A stretch of 64,000 nucleotides of DNA from Pseudomonas sp. Leaf48 (GCF_001421885.1 NZ_LMLH01000013.1:37649-101648); one strand, 5' to 3'. Numbered from the stretch's first letter, positions 11,356 to 22,748 are shown. The notes: generated by a model not told the origin, from the letters alone. A program made the numbers and translations.

Positions 11356-11421
11356 CTTCGCGAGCAAGCCCGCTCCCACAGGTTCAGCGCAAGCCCTGTG
11401 GGAGCGGGCTTGCTCGCGAAG
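11356..11421. repeat. REP doublet (perfect 27-bp inverted repeat)
   Basis: Arms at 11356-11382 and 11395-11421 are exact reverse complements with a 12-base loop. Each contains the Pseudomonas REP core GTGGGAGCGGGCTTGCTCGC. It lies between the convergent genes cca and folK, where it could form a stable RNA hairpin and limit read-through. The same core recurs at 34051, 40521 and 59075. Confidence 0.93.
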
Positions 11422-11433
11422 GCGTCTTGCGAC

Positions 11434-11952
11434 TTACAACAAATTCGAAGGCGTCAACTGCTCCCCACGCCACTCAAACGCCACCGGCGCCAGCACCTGA
11501 TCAATCTGCGACTCAGCCCACAGCGTGGCGAAACTCTTGCCGACACCAGGATGCACCCGCTCCGGCGCAATCAACGACAAAGGCCATAACACAAAGGCAT
11601 TTTTCAGAATTTCGGCCCGCGGCAAAACCAATCCATCGAAATTGCCCACCAGCTCACCGTAGAGCAAAACGTCGATATCCAGCGGCAAACCTCGGCGATC
11701 CGGTGCGTAACGACCGTTATCCGCCTCAATGAATTTCAAGCGACGATCCAGCTCCATCAGCGGCAAATCGGTATACGCCGACACCACGAAATTGAAAAAC
11801 GATCCGCTCTTGATGCCTACCGGCTCACTTTCAAATACTGCCGAGCAGCGGATATCCACCAAAAACGCCGCGAGAGCATCCAGACCTGCCTGCAAATGGG
11901 TTTCGCGCTCGATATTGCTACCGAGCCCGAGGAACACCTGAGTCAGCGACAT
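11434..11952 (-). CDS. folK: HPPK: hydroxymethyldihydropterin pyrophosphokinase FolK
   Basis: FolK transfers pyrophosphate from ATP to 6-hydroxymethyl-7,8-dihydropterin in folate synthesis. The 172-residue product starts with VFLGLGSNIERETHL (family GLGSN motif). It has the pterin-site FESEPVG and FNFVVSAYTDL segments and the metal-binding GLPLDIDVLLYG block (usually RTLDLDxxLYG). It lies downstream of folB on the minus strand and overlaps its 3' end by 10 bases, so the two successive folate steps are translated together. Confidence 0.92.
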   Translation of the reverse strand: MSLTQVFLGLGSNIERETHLQAGLDALAAFLVDIRCSAVFESEPVGIKSGSFFNFVVSAYTDLPLMELDRRLKFIEADNGRYAPDRRGLPLDIDVLLYGELVGNFDGLVLPRAEILKNAFVLWPLSLIAPERVHPGVGKSFATLWAESQIDQVLAPVAFEWRGEQLTPSNLL

Positions 11953-12299
11953 CCGCGCTCGATCTCCACACCTACGCCACCGGTGGCAGCCGGTACGGCG
12001 CCGGGCTTGGTCAGCTTGAGACGCACCCAGGTGATGCTGAATTCACTCATCAACACCTCGACCAGACGCTCGGCAAATGTCTCGACCAACTGAAATTGCG
12101 CCTGCTCGGCAAAAGCCTGGATACGTGAGGACACGCTGGCGTAGTCAAGCGCCAGGGTCAGGTCATCACCGGCGGCGGCCGGGCGATTATCCCAGGCGAA
12201 GCTCAAATCCAGACGCAAGCACTGCCGGATGCCTCGCTCCCAGTCGTAGGCACCAATTACCGTGTCGACTTCCAGGCCCTTGATAAACACTCTGTCCAA
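11943..12299 (-). CDS. folB: Dihydroneopterin aldolase FolB
   Basis: FolB cleaves 7,8-dihydroneopterin to 6-hydroxymethyl-7,8-dihydropterin and glycolaldehyde, the substrate step before FolK. The 118-residue protein shows [20 protein letters not shown] at the N-terminus and [14 protein letters not shown] in the middle. I place the start at a TTG codon (12297-12299). It is preceded by GGAGAAG at proper spacing and gives the usual MDRVFI N-terminus; an ATG 24 bases further upstream would add an atypical leader. It is followed by folK with a 10-base overlap. Confidence 0.88.
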   Translation of the reverse strand: MDRVFIKGLEVDTVIGAYDWERGIRQCLRLDLSFAWDNRPAAAGDDLTLALDYASVSSRIQAFAEQAQFQLVETFAERLVEVLMSEFSITWVRLKLTKPGAVPAATGGVGVEIERGCR

Positions 12300-12373
12300 G
12301 CACTTCTCTCCGCTACACGACAAGGGCGCAATGCGCCGTTAGAATCAGGGCGTCCCCGCCCGGAATAGTTAGC

Positions 12374-12943
12374 ATGTTTTGGTTACTGGCGATCCTCGCC
12401 TACCTGCTCGGCTCTCTGTCCTTCGCCATTTTGCTCAGCCGCCTGACCGGTAATCCGGATCCGCGAATGAGTGGCTCAGGCAATGCCGGCGCCACCAACA
12501 TGCTGCGTCTGGCTGGCAAGAAACTGGCCATCCTGACCTTGCTCGGCGACCTTTGCAAAGGCTTGCTGCCGGTACTGATTGCAAGCCTTGCAGGGCTTTC
12601 GCTGCAGGAGCAGGCCTGGATTGGCGTCTGCGCCGTCATCGGCCATTTGTACCCAATATACTTTTGCTTTCGGGGCGGCAAGGGTGTCGCCACCGCCGCC
12701 GGCATGTTGCTGGGCCTCTATCCGCCCGCCGCCCTGCTGGCAGTCTGCGCCTGGCTGCTGACGTTCTACCTGACCCGCACCAGCTCACTGGCCGCGCTCA
12801 TTGCCACGCCGCTGACCCTGCCGTTGCTGGCCTGGCAAGAACCGGCGGCCCTGCTGCCCATGAGCGCACTGACCGGACTGATCGTCTGGCGCCATCGCGG
12901 CAATCTACGCGACCTGTTTGCCGGGCGCGAACGGCATTTTTAG
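12374..12943 (+). CDS. plsY: Glycerol-3-phosphate acyltransferase PlsY
   Basis: PlsY is the inner-membrane enzyme that acylates glycerol-3-phosphate with acyl-phosphate to make lysophosphatidic acid. The 189-residue protein is almost entirely hydrophobic with about five membrane segments. It carries the three conserved cytoplasmic motifs: [12 protein letters not shown] near residue 36, the basic [14 protein letters not shown] region, and [10 protein letters not shown] near residue 103. It is transcribed divergently from folB and converges on tsaD, whose stop codon lies 23 bases away. Confidence 0.93.
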   Translation: MFWLLAILAYLLGSLSFAILLSRLTGNPDPRMSGSGNAGATNMLRLAGKKLAILTLLGDLCKGLLPVLIASLAGLSLQEQAWIGVCAVIGHLYPIYFCFRGGKGVATAAGMLLGLYPPAALLAVCAWLLTFYLTRTSSLAALIATPLTLPLLAWQEPAALLPMSALTGLIVWRHRGNLRDLFAGRERHF

Positions 12944-12966
12944 CGGCCGCACATGAGCGGCGCTCC

Positions 12967-13992
12967 TCACAGTGCCGACAACTGCTCCATCGGCCAACGT
13001 GCCTGCACGCTGATCGCCAGGCTCTCCTGCTGACCGGCCTGCAGACGCTGGCAGCCGGCAAACGCAATCATCGCGCCATTGTCAGTACAAAACTGCGGTC
13101 GCGCATAAAAAACGTCACCTTTCATGTCTCCGAGCATCTTCTCAAGAGAAGAGCGCAGCGCCTTGTTTGCACTGACGCCCCCGGCAATCACCAGACGCTT
13201 CATGCCTGCCGCTTTCAGGGCACGCTTGCACTTGATGGTCAAAGTCTCCACCACGGCTTGCTGGAACGCCAGCGAGATGTCGCAACGAGCTTGTTCGCTG
13301 TCGTCCCCGGCGCTCACGCACTGCTGCCAGGTGTTCAGCGCGAAGGTTTTCAGGCCGCTGAAGCTGAAATCGAGGCCCGGGCGGTCGCACATCGGCCGCG
13401 GAAAGACGAAGCGCCCCGCAATACCCTGTTCTGCCAGGCGAGCGATTTCCGGACCACCTGGATAATGGAGTCCCATCATCTTCGCGGTCTTGTCGAATGC
13501 TTCACCGGCGGCATCGTCCAGCGTCTCACCCAGAAGGGTGTATTGACCGATTCCATCGACCTGCACCAGCTGAGTGTGACCACCGGAGACCAACAAAGCG
13601 ACGAACGGAAATTGCGGCGGTTGCGACTCCAGCATCGGTGCCAGCAAATGACCTTCCATGTGGTGCACGCCAAGGGCCGGAATACCCCAGGCGAAGGCCA
13701 GCGCCTGCGCGCAGGAAGCTCCCACCAGCAAGGCACCGACCAGGCCAGGACCCGCGGTGTAGGCGATCGCGTCAATCTCTGTCGGCACGCAGTCAGCCTC
13801 GGCCAACACCTGACGAATCAAGGGCAGCATGCGTTTGACGTGATCACGCGAAGCCAGCTCCGGCACCACGCCGCCATAGGCGCGATGCAGGTCGATCTGA
13901 CTGAACAGCGCATCGGCCAGCAGACCGCGCTCACTGTCGTAAAGTGCGACGCCGGTTTCGTCGCAGGAGGTTTCTAATCCCAGTACTAGCAT
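12967..13992 (-). CDS. tsaD: tRNA N6-adenosine threonylcarbamoyltransferase TsaD
   Basis: TsaD transfers threonylcarbamoyl from TC-AMP to A37 of ANN-decoding tRNAs, together with TsaB and TsaE. The 341-residue protein begins with [18 protein letters not shown], has the metal-binding HHMEGH motif with His111 and His115, and the ASKH-fold segments [10 protein letters not shown] and [10 protein letters not shown]. It is transcribed divergently from rpsU, an arrangement common in proteobacteria. The tRNA-Ile(CAU) at 22671 is an ANN decoder and thus a predicted substrate. Confidence 0.95.
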   Translation of the reverse strand: MLVLGLETSCDETGVALYDSERGLLADALFSQIDLHRAYGGVVPELASRDHVKRMLPLIRQVLAEADCVPTEIDAIAYTAGPGLVGALLVGASCAQALAFAWGIPALGVHHMEGHLLAPMLESQPPQFPFVALLVSGGHTQLVQVDGIGQYTLLGETLDDAAGEAFDKTAKMMGLHYPGGPEIARLAEQGIAGRFVFPRPMCDRPGLDFSFSGLKTFALNTWQQCVSAGDDSEQARCDISLAFQQAVVETLTIKCKRALKAAGMKRLVIAGGVSANKALRSSLEKMLGDMKGDVFYARPQFCTDNGAMIAFAGCQRLQAGQQESLAISVQARWPMEQLSAL

Positions 13993-14097
13993 GGGTTTGC
14001 GCCTTGTTTAGGCTGAATTCGAAGGCGCGCATAATAGTCGTCGCGTGATGCCCCGACCAGCGGTTTTCGATCAGAGGCTTTGCATTCCGAGCGATGA

Positions 14098-14167
14098 GGG
14101 GTTAACATCCGCAACCCTTAAAAACCGACGTCTTCAAGTGCACTTTTGCCGCGAGGATGTTGACCCC
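14098..14167 (+). promoter_or_regulatory. Long stem in the rpsU leader
   Basis: GGGGTTAACATCC at 14098-14110 pairs over 13 positions (one G-U) with GGATGTTGACCCC at 14155-14167. It would place a 13-bp stem enclosing 44 bases ending 24 bases before the rpsU start. It is a candidate leader structure, possibly for S21 autoregulation; no promoter was confidently located. Confidence 0.45.
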
Positions 14168-14191
14168 GGTAATGAATGAAGGTAGCTCTGG

Positions 14192-14407
14192 ATGCCAGCC
14201 GTCAAAGTAAAAGAGAACGAACCCTTCGACGTAGCTCTGCGTCGTTTCAAGCGCTCCTGCGAAAAAGCCGGTGTACTGGCTGAAGTTCGTAGCCGCGAAT
14301 TTTACGAGAAGCCAACTTCTGAGCGTAAGCGCAAGGCAGCAGCCGCTGTTAAGCGTCACGCCAAGAAAGTTCAGCGCGAACAGCGCCGCGCCGTTCGTCT
14401 GTACTAA
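14192..14407 (+). CDS. rpsU: 30S ribosomal protein S21
   Basis: S21 is a small, very basic protein of the 30S platform needed for initiation. The 71-residue sequence ([20 protein letters not shown] at the start, [10 protein letters not shown] at the end) is diagnostic. It is the first gene of the macromolecular synthesis operon rpsU-dnaG-rpoD. A hairpin without a clear U-tract follows directly and probably acts as the partial terminator that sets the unequal expression of S21 and primase. Confidence 0.96.
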
Positions 14408-14433
14408 TACACAGACGATCGTAGCAAGCTTCT

Positions 14434-14464
14434 GCCAAGCCCGGCTCTCAGCCGGGCTAATGGC
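14434..14464 (+). terminator. Hairpin after rpsU (partial terminator/attenuator)
   Basis: AGCCCGGC (14438-14445) pairs with GCCGGGCT (14451-14458) across a 5-base loop, and GCCA/TGGC can extend the stem. No strong U-run follows, consistent with partial read-through into dnaG as known for the E. coli MMS operon. Confidence 0.6.
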
Positions 14465-14889
14465 ATTTGCGTAAAACGCTTGATGCTTCACTGTCAAAGC
14501 CGCAGACGCGACCAAGACAAATCTGCTTCACCGCGTCAGACCTGGCTCTTTTGCCAGCGGTGCACGTCTTTTCTGACGAGCCTTTCAAGGCTACTGACGA
14601 GCACACCCACTGATTCCTCTCACGACGATCAGCCCAAGGCACCTGCATGCGTGCCGAATGATGAGCTATCCGAGGCCAACGACTGGCCGCAGGCGGACTC
14701 AGCGCAACACTTTCACATAGTCGAATACTGATTGGAATTAACGTCAGTGGATTTTCGGCAGATACACTCCCCGACAACGACTTCGCAGACGACAACGGTC
14801 GAGCCGCACATCTTGCGCGCCCCTAACAATGACCCGCGTTCGGCTAACCTTCGTTTCGGACCCCTTTGAGCGCAGATGACGAGAACGCC
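14465..14889 (+). other. Gene-free rpsU-dnaG spacer
   Basis: About 425 bases between the rpsU hairpin and the dnaG start contain no ORF with credible family features; the open frames on both strands are short and of random composition. Some gammaproteobacteria have a yqeY gene here; nothing like it is visible. TTAACG and GATACA spaced by 17 bases (about 14738-14766) may form a weak internal promoter for dnaG. Confidence 0.5.
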
Positions 14890-16869
14890 ATGGCCGGGCT
14901 AATTCCCCAGAGCTTCATTGACGACCTTCTGAACCGCACCGACATCGTCGACGTGGTCAGCTCGCGCCTGCAACTGAAAAAAGCCGGCAAGAACCACACC
15001 GCCTGCTGCCCGTTCCATAAAGAGAAAACCCCGTCCTTCAGCGTCAGCCCCGACAAACAGTTCTATTACTGCTTCGGCTGCGGCGCTGGCGGAAACGCCC
15101 TCGGCTTCATCATGGACCACGACAACCTGGATTTCGTCCAGGCCGTCGAAGAACTGGCCAAAGCCGCCGGCATGGAAATCCCCCGCGAAGAAAGCGGTCG
15201 ACCGCACAAACCGCGGCAACCAACTGATTCGCCGCTGTACCCGTTGCTCAGCGCTGCCGCGGACTTCTACCGGCAAGCCCTGAAAAGCCACCCATCGCGC
15301 AAAGCCGCAGTGGATTACCTCAAAGGCCGCGGGCTGACCGGCGAAATCGCCCGGGATTTCGGCCTCGGCTTCGCTCCGCCGGGCTGGGATAACCTGTTCA
15401 AGCATTTGAGCAGCGATACCCTGCAACAAAAAGCCATGATCGACGCCGGCCTGCTGATCGAAAACGCCGAAACCGGCAAACGCTATGATCGCTTCCGCGA
15501 TCGCGTCATGTTTCCGATCCGCGACAGCCGCGGGCGCATCATCGCCTTTGGTGGCCGGGTACTGGGCGATGACAAACCGAAATACCTGAACTCACCGGAA
15601 ACTCCGGTCTTCCATAAAGGCCAGGAACTCTACGGCCTTTATGAAGCGCGCAAGAACAATCGCAACCTCGACGAAATCATCGTCGTCGAAGGCTACATGG
15701 ACGTTATCGCCCTCGCCCAGCAAGGCCTGCGAAATGCCGTCGCCACCTTGGGCACCGCCACCAGCGAAGAACACCTCAAGCGATTGTTTCGCGTCGTGCC
15801 CAACGTGCTGTTCTGCTTCGACGGTGACCAGGCCGGCCGCAACGCCGCCTGGCGAGCACTGGAAGCGACGCTTTCGAGCCTGCAGGACGGACGTCGCGCA
15901 CGCTTTCTGTTTCTGCCCGAAGGCGAAGACCCGGACACCCTGGTTCGCTCCGAAGGCACCGACGCCTTCCGCGCACGCATCAATCAGCACGCACAGCCCC
16001 TGGCGGACTACTTCTTCCAGCAGCTGACCGAAGAGTCGGACCCGCGCTCGCTCGAAGGCAAGGCGCACATGGCGACGCTCGCAGCACCGCTGATCGACAA
16101 AGTCCCGGGGGCCAACCTGCGCACACTGATGCGCCAGCGCCTGACGCAAATCACCGGGCTCAGCGGTGAAGCCGTCAGCCAGCTGGCCCAGAGCGCGCCA
16201 CAAGAAGCGCCGCCCGCCTACGATCCGGGCTTCGATTACGACGCAATGCCGGACTTAAGCGACTACCATCAGCCGCACGCACAGGAAATGTATGTGCCGC
16301 AGCAGGAATGGACGCCGAAAAAACCCGGCGCTGGCGGCAAGAAGTGGGAGAAGAAGCCTTGGGACAAGAACGGCAAGCGCGGCGGCGACCGCGATCAACC
16401 GAGCGCCCCACGCAAGCCTATTGCTGTCGAGGCACCCACGCTGATTGCGTTACGCACACTAATCCATCACCCGCAATTGGCCGGCAAGGTAGAAACCGCC
16501 AACCACTTCGCCAATGAGAGCAATACCTACGCACAGTTGCTGGTTGCCCTTATCGAAGCGGTGCAAAAAAATCCTAAGCTAAACTCTATTCAGCTGATGG
16601 CTCGCTGGCACGGCACGGAGCAGGGTCGCTTGCTCAAGGCCCTGGCAGAAAAGGAATGGCTGATTGAGGGCGACAACCTTGAACAACAGTTTTTAGACAC
16701 CATTACTAGGTTATCAGCGGGTCAACACACCGATAGCCTGGAAGAACTCATCAGGAAAGCGAAGCAGCCAGGGTTGACTGCAGAGGAAGCAAATCAGATC
16801 GCAAATCAGATGCGCGACCTATTAAAACGCAATATGGCTGCACCAAACCCGACCTCAACTGGCGCGTGA
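14890..16869 (+). CDS. dnaG: DNA primase DnaG
   Basis: DnaG synthesises RNA primers at the replication fork, recruited by DnaB helicase. The 659-residue protein starts with AGLIPQSFIDDLL. A CHC2 zinc motif (CPFHKEKTPSFSVSP then YYCFGCGAGGNALGF) lies around residues 40-70. The TOPRIM core includes IVVEGYMDVIAL near residue 268 and CFDGDQAGRNAA near 310. A Pro/Lys-rich linker around residues 475-515 precedes the C-terminal DnaB-interacting domain. The ATG at 14890 is preferred over an in-frame start 24 bases upstream because it gives the family N-terminus. Confidence 0.95.
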   Translation: MAGLIPQSFIDDLLNRTDIVDVVSSRLQLKKAGKNHTACCPFHKEKTPSFSVSPDKQFYYCFGCGAGGNALGFIMDHDNLDFVQAVEELAKAAGMEIPREESGRPHKPRQPTDSPLYPLLSAAADFYRQALKSHPSRKAAVDYLKGRGLTGEIARDFGLGFAPPGWDNLFKHLSSDTLQQKAMIDAGLLIENAETGKRYDRFRDRVMFPIRDSRGRIIAFGGRVLGDDKPKYLNSPETPVFHKGQELYGLYEARKNNRNLDEIIVVEGYMDVIALAQQGLRNAVATLGTATSEEHLKRLFRVVPNVLFCFDGDQAGRNAAWRALEATLSSLQDGRRARFLFLPEGEDPDTLVRSEGTDAFRARINQHAQPLADYFFQQLTEESDPRSLEGKAHMATLAAPLIDKVPGANLRTLMRQRLTQITGLSGEAVSQLAQSAPQEAPPAYDPGFDYDAMPDLSDYHQPHAQEMYVPQQEWTPKKPGAGGKKWEKKPWDKNGKRGGDRDQPSAPRKPIAVEAPTLIALRTLIHHPQLAGKVETANHFANESNTYAQLLVALIEAVQKNPKLNSIQLMARWHGTEQGRLLKALAEKEWLIEGDNLEQQFLDTITRLSAGQHTDSLEELIRKAKQPGLTAEEANQIANQMRDLLKRNMAAPNPTSTGA

Positions 16870-16883
16870 GGTCATAGCTCAGG

Positions 16884-16889
16884 TATAAT
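16884..16889 (+). promoter_or_regulatory. Possible internal rpoD promoter (-10 TATAAT)
   Basis: A perfect TATAAT lies 48 bases ahead of the rpoD start, just after the dnaG stop. The matching -35 is poor, so the assignment rests on position and the -10 alone. Confidence 0.35.
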
Positions 16890-16936
16890 CCTCGGCTTGT
16901 TTTTTGCCCGCCAAGACCTTCAGTGGATAGGGTGTT

Positions 16937-18784
<1,848 letters not shown>

Positions 18785-18790
18785 TACCAG

Positions 18791-18820
18791 AACCCCCGGC
18801 CCAGGCCGGGGGTTTTGTTT
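18791..18820 (+). terminator. Intrinsic terminator of the rpsU-dnaG-rpoD operon
   Basis: CCCCCGGCC (18793-18801) pairs with GGCCGGGGG (18804-18812), followed by TTTTGTTTTG. It lies 7 bases after the rpoD stop codon. Confidence 0.92.
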
Positions 18821-18908
18821 TGTGCAGATTTATCCCCCAAAGACCTCCCCTTGCACCTTGTAGCCCGTCTACACTCGAAGCATTCCTCCGTGCCATAACG
18901 AGACCGTT

Positions 18909-21900
18909 ATGCCCAGACTGCCGACCGTGCTTTTTTTGCTGTCGCTGATGACGTGGACCGCAACGGCTGGCGCGCTGACACTGACTGATGAAGAACGTGG
19001 CTGGCTGGCAGCTCATCCGGACTTGCGCCTGGGTGTCGATGCGTCCTGGCCACCCTTTGAATTTCGCGACGATCATGGCCATTACCAGGGGCTCGCCGCG
19101 GACTATATCGATGTGATTCGGCAGCGGCTGGCCATCAAGCTCACCCCCGTCGAGCCCGCCAGCTGGACAGTTGTCCTGGACCAGGCCAAACAAGGAAAAA
19201 TCGACCTGCTGCCAGGCGTCATGTCGACTCCGGAACGCCAGACGTATTTGTCCTTCACCCGCCCCTACCTGGACTTTCCGATTGTTATCCTGGCTCACGC
19301 CGGAGGCCCACAGCCACGCAAGCTAAAAGACCTGTACGGGCTGAAAGTCGCCGTGGTGGAGAACTATGCCCCCCACGAACTGCTACGCACCCATAACCCC
19401 GACCTCAATCTGGTAGGCATGCCCAACGTCAGCTCGGCATTACAGGCGCTGGCAACCGATGAAGTGGATGCCGTGGTGGGCGACCTGGCCTCCAGCGTCT
19501 GGAGCCTGCGCCAACTCAAACTGGACGGGCTATACGTCAGCGGTGAAACACCCTATCGCTATCAGCTGGCCATGGGAGTCCCCCGGGACAGCAAAATTCT
19601 GGCCGGTATTCTCGACAAAGTACTGGCCGACATGAGCCCGGATGAAATCAGCTCGATTCAGGAGCATTGGGTCGGCAACGTCCTCGATCATCGGACTTTC
19701 TGGAACAATCTGCTGGTGTTCGGAATACCCGGACTGTTGCTGCTGTCCATTGTCCTGGCGGTAGTCATCCGCATTAACCGCCGCCTGAGCTCAGAAATCG
19801 CCCGCCGTGTCGACCTTGAACAGGAGCTGCGCAGTAGCGAATACCACTACCGCGGCCTGGTAGAGAGCCTGTCGGCCATCGCCTGGGAAGCGAAGATCGA
19901 CGATTTCACCTACAGCTACGTGTCGCCTCACGCCGAGGATCTTCTCGGCTACCCCCTGTCGCATTGGCTGATTCCGGGCTTCTGGCGCAACATCATCCAC
20001 CCGGCCGATCTGACCCGCGCCCAGACCTATTGCGATCACGAAGTACTTGCCGGACGCGATCACAGTCTCGATTACCGGGTCATCACCGCCGACGGCCGTT
20101 GCATATGGGTGCGCGACATCGTCAGCCTGATCGAACACGGACATGAACCGGTCATGCGCGGGCTGATGATCGACATCACCGAAGCCAAGCGTACCGAAGA
20201 AGCCTTGCGTCTGTCGGAGCAGAAGTTTGCCTCGGTGTTCCAGCAATGCCCGGACATTCTGGTGATCGCTCGCCTGTCCGACGGCTGCCTTCTGGAGGTC
20301 AACGAGGCGTTCGAAGAACAGATCGGCCTGCGCGCCGAAGACGTCATCGGCCAGACTGCCACCGACCTGAATATCTGGGGCATACCCGGCGTGGGACCGG
20401 GCTTGTTGCAGCGTTTACAGGCCGGCAGCATCCGCAACCTGGAGATGCCCTTCCGTCGCAGCAACGGCCAGGTGTTTACCGGCCTCATTTCCGCCGAACC
20501 TTTCGACCTCGACACGACTCCCGCATTGGTGGTGGTGGTGCGGGACATCACACAACTCAAGGAAACCCAGCAGCAACTGCAAACCTCCGAAGAAAAGTTC
20601 GCCAAGGCTTTCCACGCTTCCCCCGACGGCTTGCTGCTGTCCCGGCAAAGCGATGGACTGTTGCTGGAGGTCAACGAAGGCTTCAGTCGCATCACCGGGT
20701 TCAATAGCGCAATGTCGGTGGATCGCTCGGTGCTGGAACTCGGGATCTGGGTCAACCTCAACGAACGCAAACAGATGCTCGACCTGCTGCACCGGGACGG
20801 CTTCGTCCGCGACTTCAGCTGCCATATCCGCCGCAGCGACGGGCAGATCCGTCTCTGTGAGGTATCAAGTCGTCCGCTACCGATTGGCAATGATGACTGC
20901 ATGCTGACCATCGCCCGGGACATCACCGAGCGCCACCTGATGCAGGAAAAACTGCAACAGGCCGCTACCGTGTTCGAGAGTACCGCCGAAGGCGTATTGA
21001 TCACCGACACCCAACAACACATCAGCGCGGTCAATCGCGCGTTTACGGAAATTACCGGCTATAGCGAGAGCGAAGCCCTGGGCCACACGCCGCGCCTGCT
21101 CGCCTCGGGGCTGCATGACAGCGCGTTTTACGCAGCCATGTGGCATCAACTGACCGCCGAGGGGCACTGGCAAGGCGAGATTTCCAACCGGCGCAAGAAT
21201 GGCGAGCTATATCCGAGCTGGCTGACCATCAGTGCCGTGCGCAACCGAGACGAGCTCATCACCCACTTCGTCGCGGTATTCGCCGATATCTCCAGCCTCA
21301 AACACGCCCAGGCCAAACTCGATTATCAGGCGCACCACGACCCACTGACCGGCCTGCCAAACCGCACCCTGTTCGAAAGCCGGCTGCTGACCGCGCTCAA
21401 CACCCAGCAGGAAAACGGTGGGCAAGGCGCGGTGTTGTTCCTCGATCTGGACCGTTTCAAGCACATCAACGACAGCCTCGGCCACCCGGTCGGCGATCTG
21501 CTGCTCAAAGGCATTGCCGTGCGCCTCAAGGAACAGCTGCGCGACATCGATACCGTGGCACGCCTGGGTGGCGACGAGTTCATCATCCTGCTGCCCGGCT
21601 TGCTGCACCCCGGCGATGCCGACTCCATCGCCAGCAAGCTGCTCAACTGCTTCGGTGCGCCGTTCCAGGCCGGCGAACACGAGTTTTTCATCAGCGCCAG
21701 CATAGGCACCAGCCTCTATCCCAGAGATGGCTGCGACGTCGCCACACTGATCAAAAACGCCGACGCAGCGATGTATCGCTCCAAAGCCAAGGGGCGCAAC
21801 CGCGTTGAAAGCTATACCCGTGACCTCACCGCCCAGGCCAGCGAACGCGTGGCGCTTGAGCACGAACTGCGGCGCGCTATCGAACGCAACGAATTGCACC

Positions 21901-22655
21901 TGCACTATCAACCGAAGATCAGCCTCGACGGCTACCACCTGGTCGGCGCCGAAGCGCTGATCCGCTGGCGTCACCCGACCTTTGGCGACGTACCGCGGGA
22001 ACACTTCATTGCGCTCGCCGAAGAAAACGGCATGATCCTGCAGATCGGCGACTGGGTACTCGAAACCGCCTGCCGCCAGATGCACGAATGGAGCCAGAAG
22101 TACGAAGGCCTGGGCTCACTGTCGGTAAACCTCGCCGGCGCTCAACTCCGGCAGCCGAACCTGCTGGGCCGGATCGAGCAACTACTCAAGGACAACGGCC
22201 TGCGCCCCGAACTTCTGCAATTGGAGATTACCGAAAACTTCATCATGAGCCAGGCCGAAGAGGCACTGGCGGTGTTGCATCAACTCAAGTATCTGGGCGT
22301 GCAACTGGCCATCGACGACTTCGGTACCGGTTACTCCTCCCTGAGTTACCTCAAACGCCTGCCGCTGGACTTCCTCAAGATCGACCAGTCGTTCGTCCGC
22401 GGCCTGCCGGACGACCCCCACGACGCGGCCATAGTGCGCGCCATCATCGCCCTCGGACGCAGCATGCAATTCACCGTGATAGCCGAGGGCGTCGAGACCC
22501 AGGCACAGCAGCAATTCCTCGCCAGCGAAGGCTGCGAACAAATCCAGGGCTACATCGTCAGCCCACCCCTCGCACCCGACGAATTCGCCGCGACATTTCT
22601 TCGTACAACCCTAACCACTTTTTCGGATGGCACAGCCGCGAAACCATCGCTATAA
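18909..22655 (+). CDS. Membrane sensor with SBP, four PAS, GGDEF and EAL domains
   Basis: This 1248-residue protein probably senses a small ligand and turns over cyclic di-GMP. A signal peptide (1-22) precedes a periplasmic solute-binding-protein-3-like domain (about 30-255). A membrane helix lies at about 265-285. Four PAS domains begin near 310, 435, 560 and 684. The GGDEF domain (about 802-965) has an intact GGDEF and an RDID inhibitory I-site five residues before it. The EAL domain (about 980-1240) keeps EAL, IDDFGTGYSS, the catalytic Lys and EGVE. Both catalytic sites look intact, so direction of turnover cannot be read from sequence. Its stop codon lies inside the -10 box of the downstream tRNA. 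Confidence 0.9.
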   Translation: MPRLPTVLFLLSLMTWTATAGALTLTDEERGWLAAHPDLRLGVDASWPPFEFRDDHGHYQGLAADYIDVIRQRLAIKLTPVEPASWTVVLDQAKQGKIDLLPGVMSTPERQTYLSFTRPYLDFPIVILAHAGGPQPRKLKDLYGLKVAVVENYAPHELLRTHNPDLNLVGMPNVSSALQALATDEVDAVVGDLASSVWSLRQLKLDGLYVSGETPYRYQLAMGVPRDSKILAGILDKVLADMSPDEISSIQEHWVGNVLDHRTFWNNLLVFGIPGLLLLSIVLAVVIRINRRLSSEIARRVDLEQELRSSEYHYRGLVESLSAIAWEAKIDDFTYSYVSPHAEDLLGYPLSHWLIPGFWRNIIHPADLTRAQTYCDHEVLAGRDHSLDYRVITADGRCIWVRDIVSLIEHGHEPVMRGLMIDITEAKRTEEALRLSEQKFASVFQQCPDILVIARLSDGCLLEVNEAFEEQIGLRAEDVIGQTATDLNIWGIPGVGPGLLQRLQAGSIRNLEMPFRRSNGQVFTGLISAEPFDLDTTPALVVVVRDITQLKETQQQLQTSEEKFAKAFHASPDGLLLSRQSDGLLLEVNEGFSRITGFNSAMSVDRSVLELGIWVNLNERKQMLDLLHRDGFVRDFSCHIRRSDGQIRLCEVSSRPLPIGNDDCMLTIARDITERHLMQEKLQQAATVFESTAEGVLITDTQQHISAVNRAFTEITGYSESEALGHTPRLLASGLHDSAFYAAMWHQLTAEGHWQGEISNRRKNGELYPSWLTISAVRNRDELITHFVAVFADISSLKHAQAKLDYQAHHDPLTGLPNRTLFESRLLTALNTQQENGGQGAVLFLDLDRFKHINDSLGHPVGDLLLKGIAVRLKEQLRDIDTVARLGGDEFIILLPGLLHPGDADSIASKLLNCFGAPFQAGEHEFFISASIGTSLYPRDGCDVATLIKNADAAMYRSKAKGRNRVESYTRDLTAQASERVALEHELRRAIERNELHLHYQPKISLDGYHLVGAEALIRWRHPTFGDVPREHFIALAEENGMILQIGDWVLETACRQMHEWSQKYEGLGSLSVNLAGAQLRQPNLLGRIEQLLKDNGLRPELLQLEITENFIMSQAEEALAVLHQLKYLGVQLAIDDFGTGYSSLSYLKRLPLDFLKIDQSFVRGLPDDPHDAAIVRAIIALGRSMQFTVIAEGVETQAQQQFLASEGCEQIQGYIVSPPLAPDEFAATFLRTTLTTFSDGTAAKPSL

Positions 22656-22656
22656 T
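22651..22656 (+). promoter_or_regulatory. tRNA-Ile(CAU) -10 box overlapping the upstream stop codon
   Basis: TATAAT lies 14 bases before the first tRNA base. The TAA at 22653-22655 inside it is the stop of the GGDEF-EAL gene. No good -35 is evident at 16-18 bases upstream. Confidence 0.6.
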
Positions 22657-22670
22657 CCGCGACCTACTGA

Positions 22671-22747
22671 GGGCCTATAGCTCAGTTGGTTAGAGCAGAG
22701 GACTCATAATCCTTTGGTCCACGGTTCAAGTCCGTGTGGGCCCACCA
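22671..22747 (+). tRNA. tRNA-Ile2 (anticodon CAU, lysidine-modified)
   Basis: The 77-base sequence folds as a tRNA: acceptor GGGCCTA pairs with TGGGCCC, with an encoded CCA at 22745-22747. The anticodon loop CTCATAA has CAT at 22705-22707. The sequence resembles the minor isoleucine tRNA, whose C34 is converted to lysidine by TilS so that it reads AUA. Automated tools often label it tRNA-Met. Its 3' half is duplicated at 32379-32424, marking it as the integration site of the island. Confidence 0.93.
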
Positions 22748-22748
22748 T
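22703..22748 (+). other. attL core (46 bp, within tRNA-Ile2)
   Basis: This stretch runs from the anticodon loop through the CCA end plus one base and is identical to 32379-32424. Seven further matching bases (GCAGAGG at 22695-22701) lie on the other side of a single mismatch. Confidence 0.93.

Noticed and set aside
12553..13977. 474-codon plus-strand frame across plsY and antisense to tsaD
   Set aside because: It crosses the ends of two convergent real genes and has no features of its own.
14480..14731. 83-codon frame between rpsU and dnaG, and the idea of a yqeY gene there
   Set aside because: Composition is random and no YqeY motif is visible on either strand.
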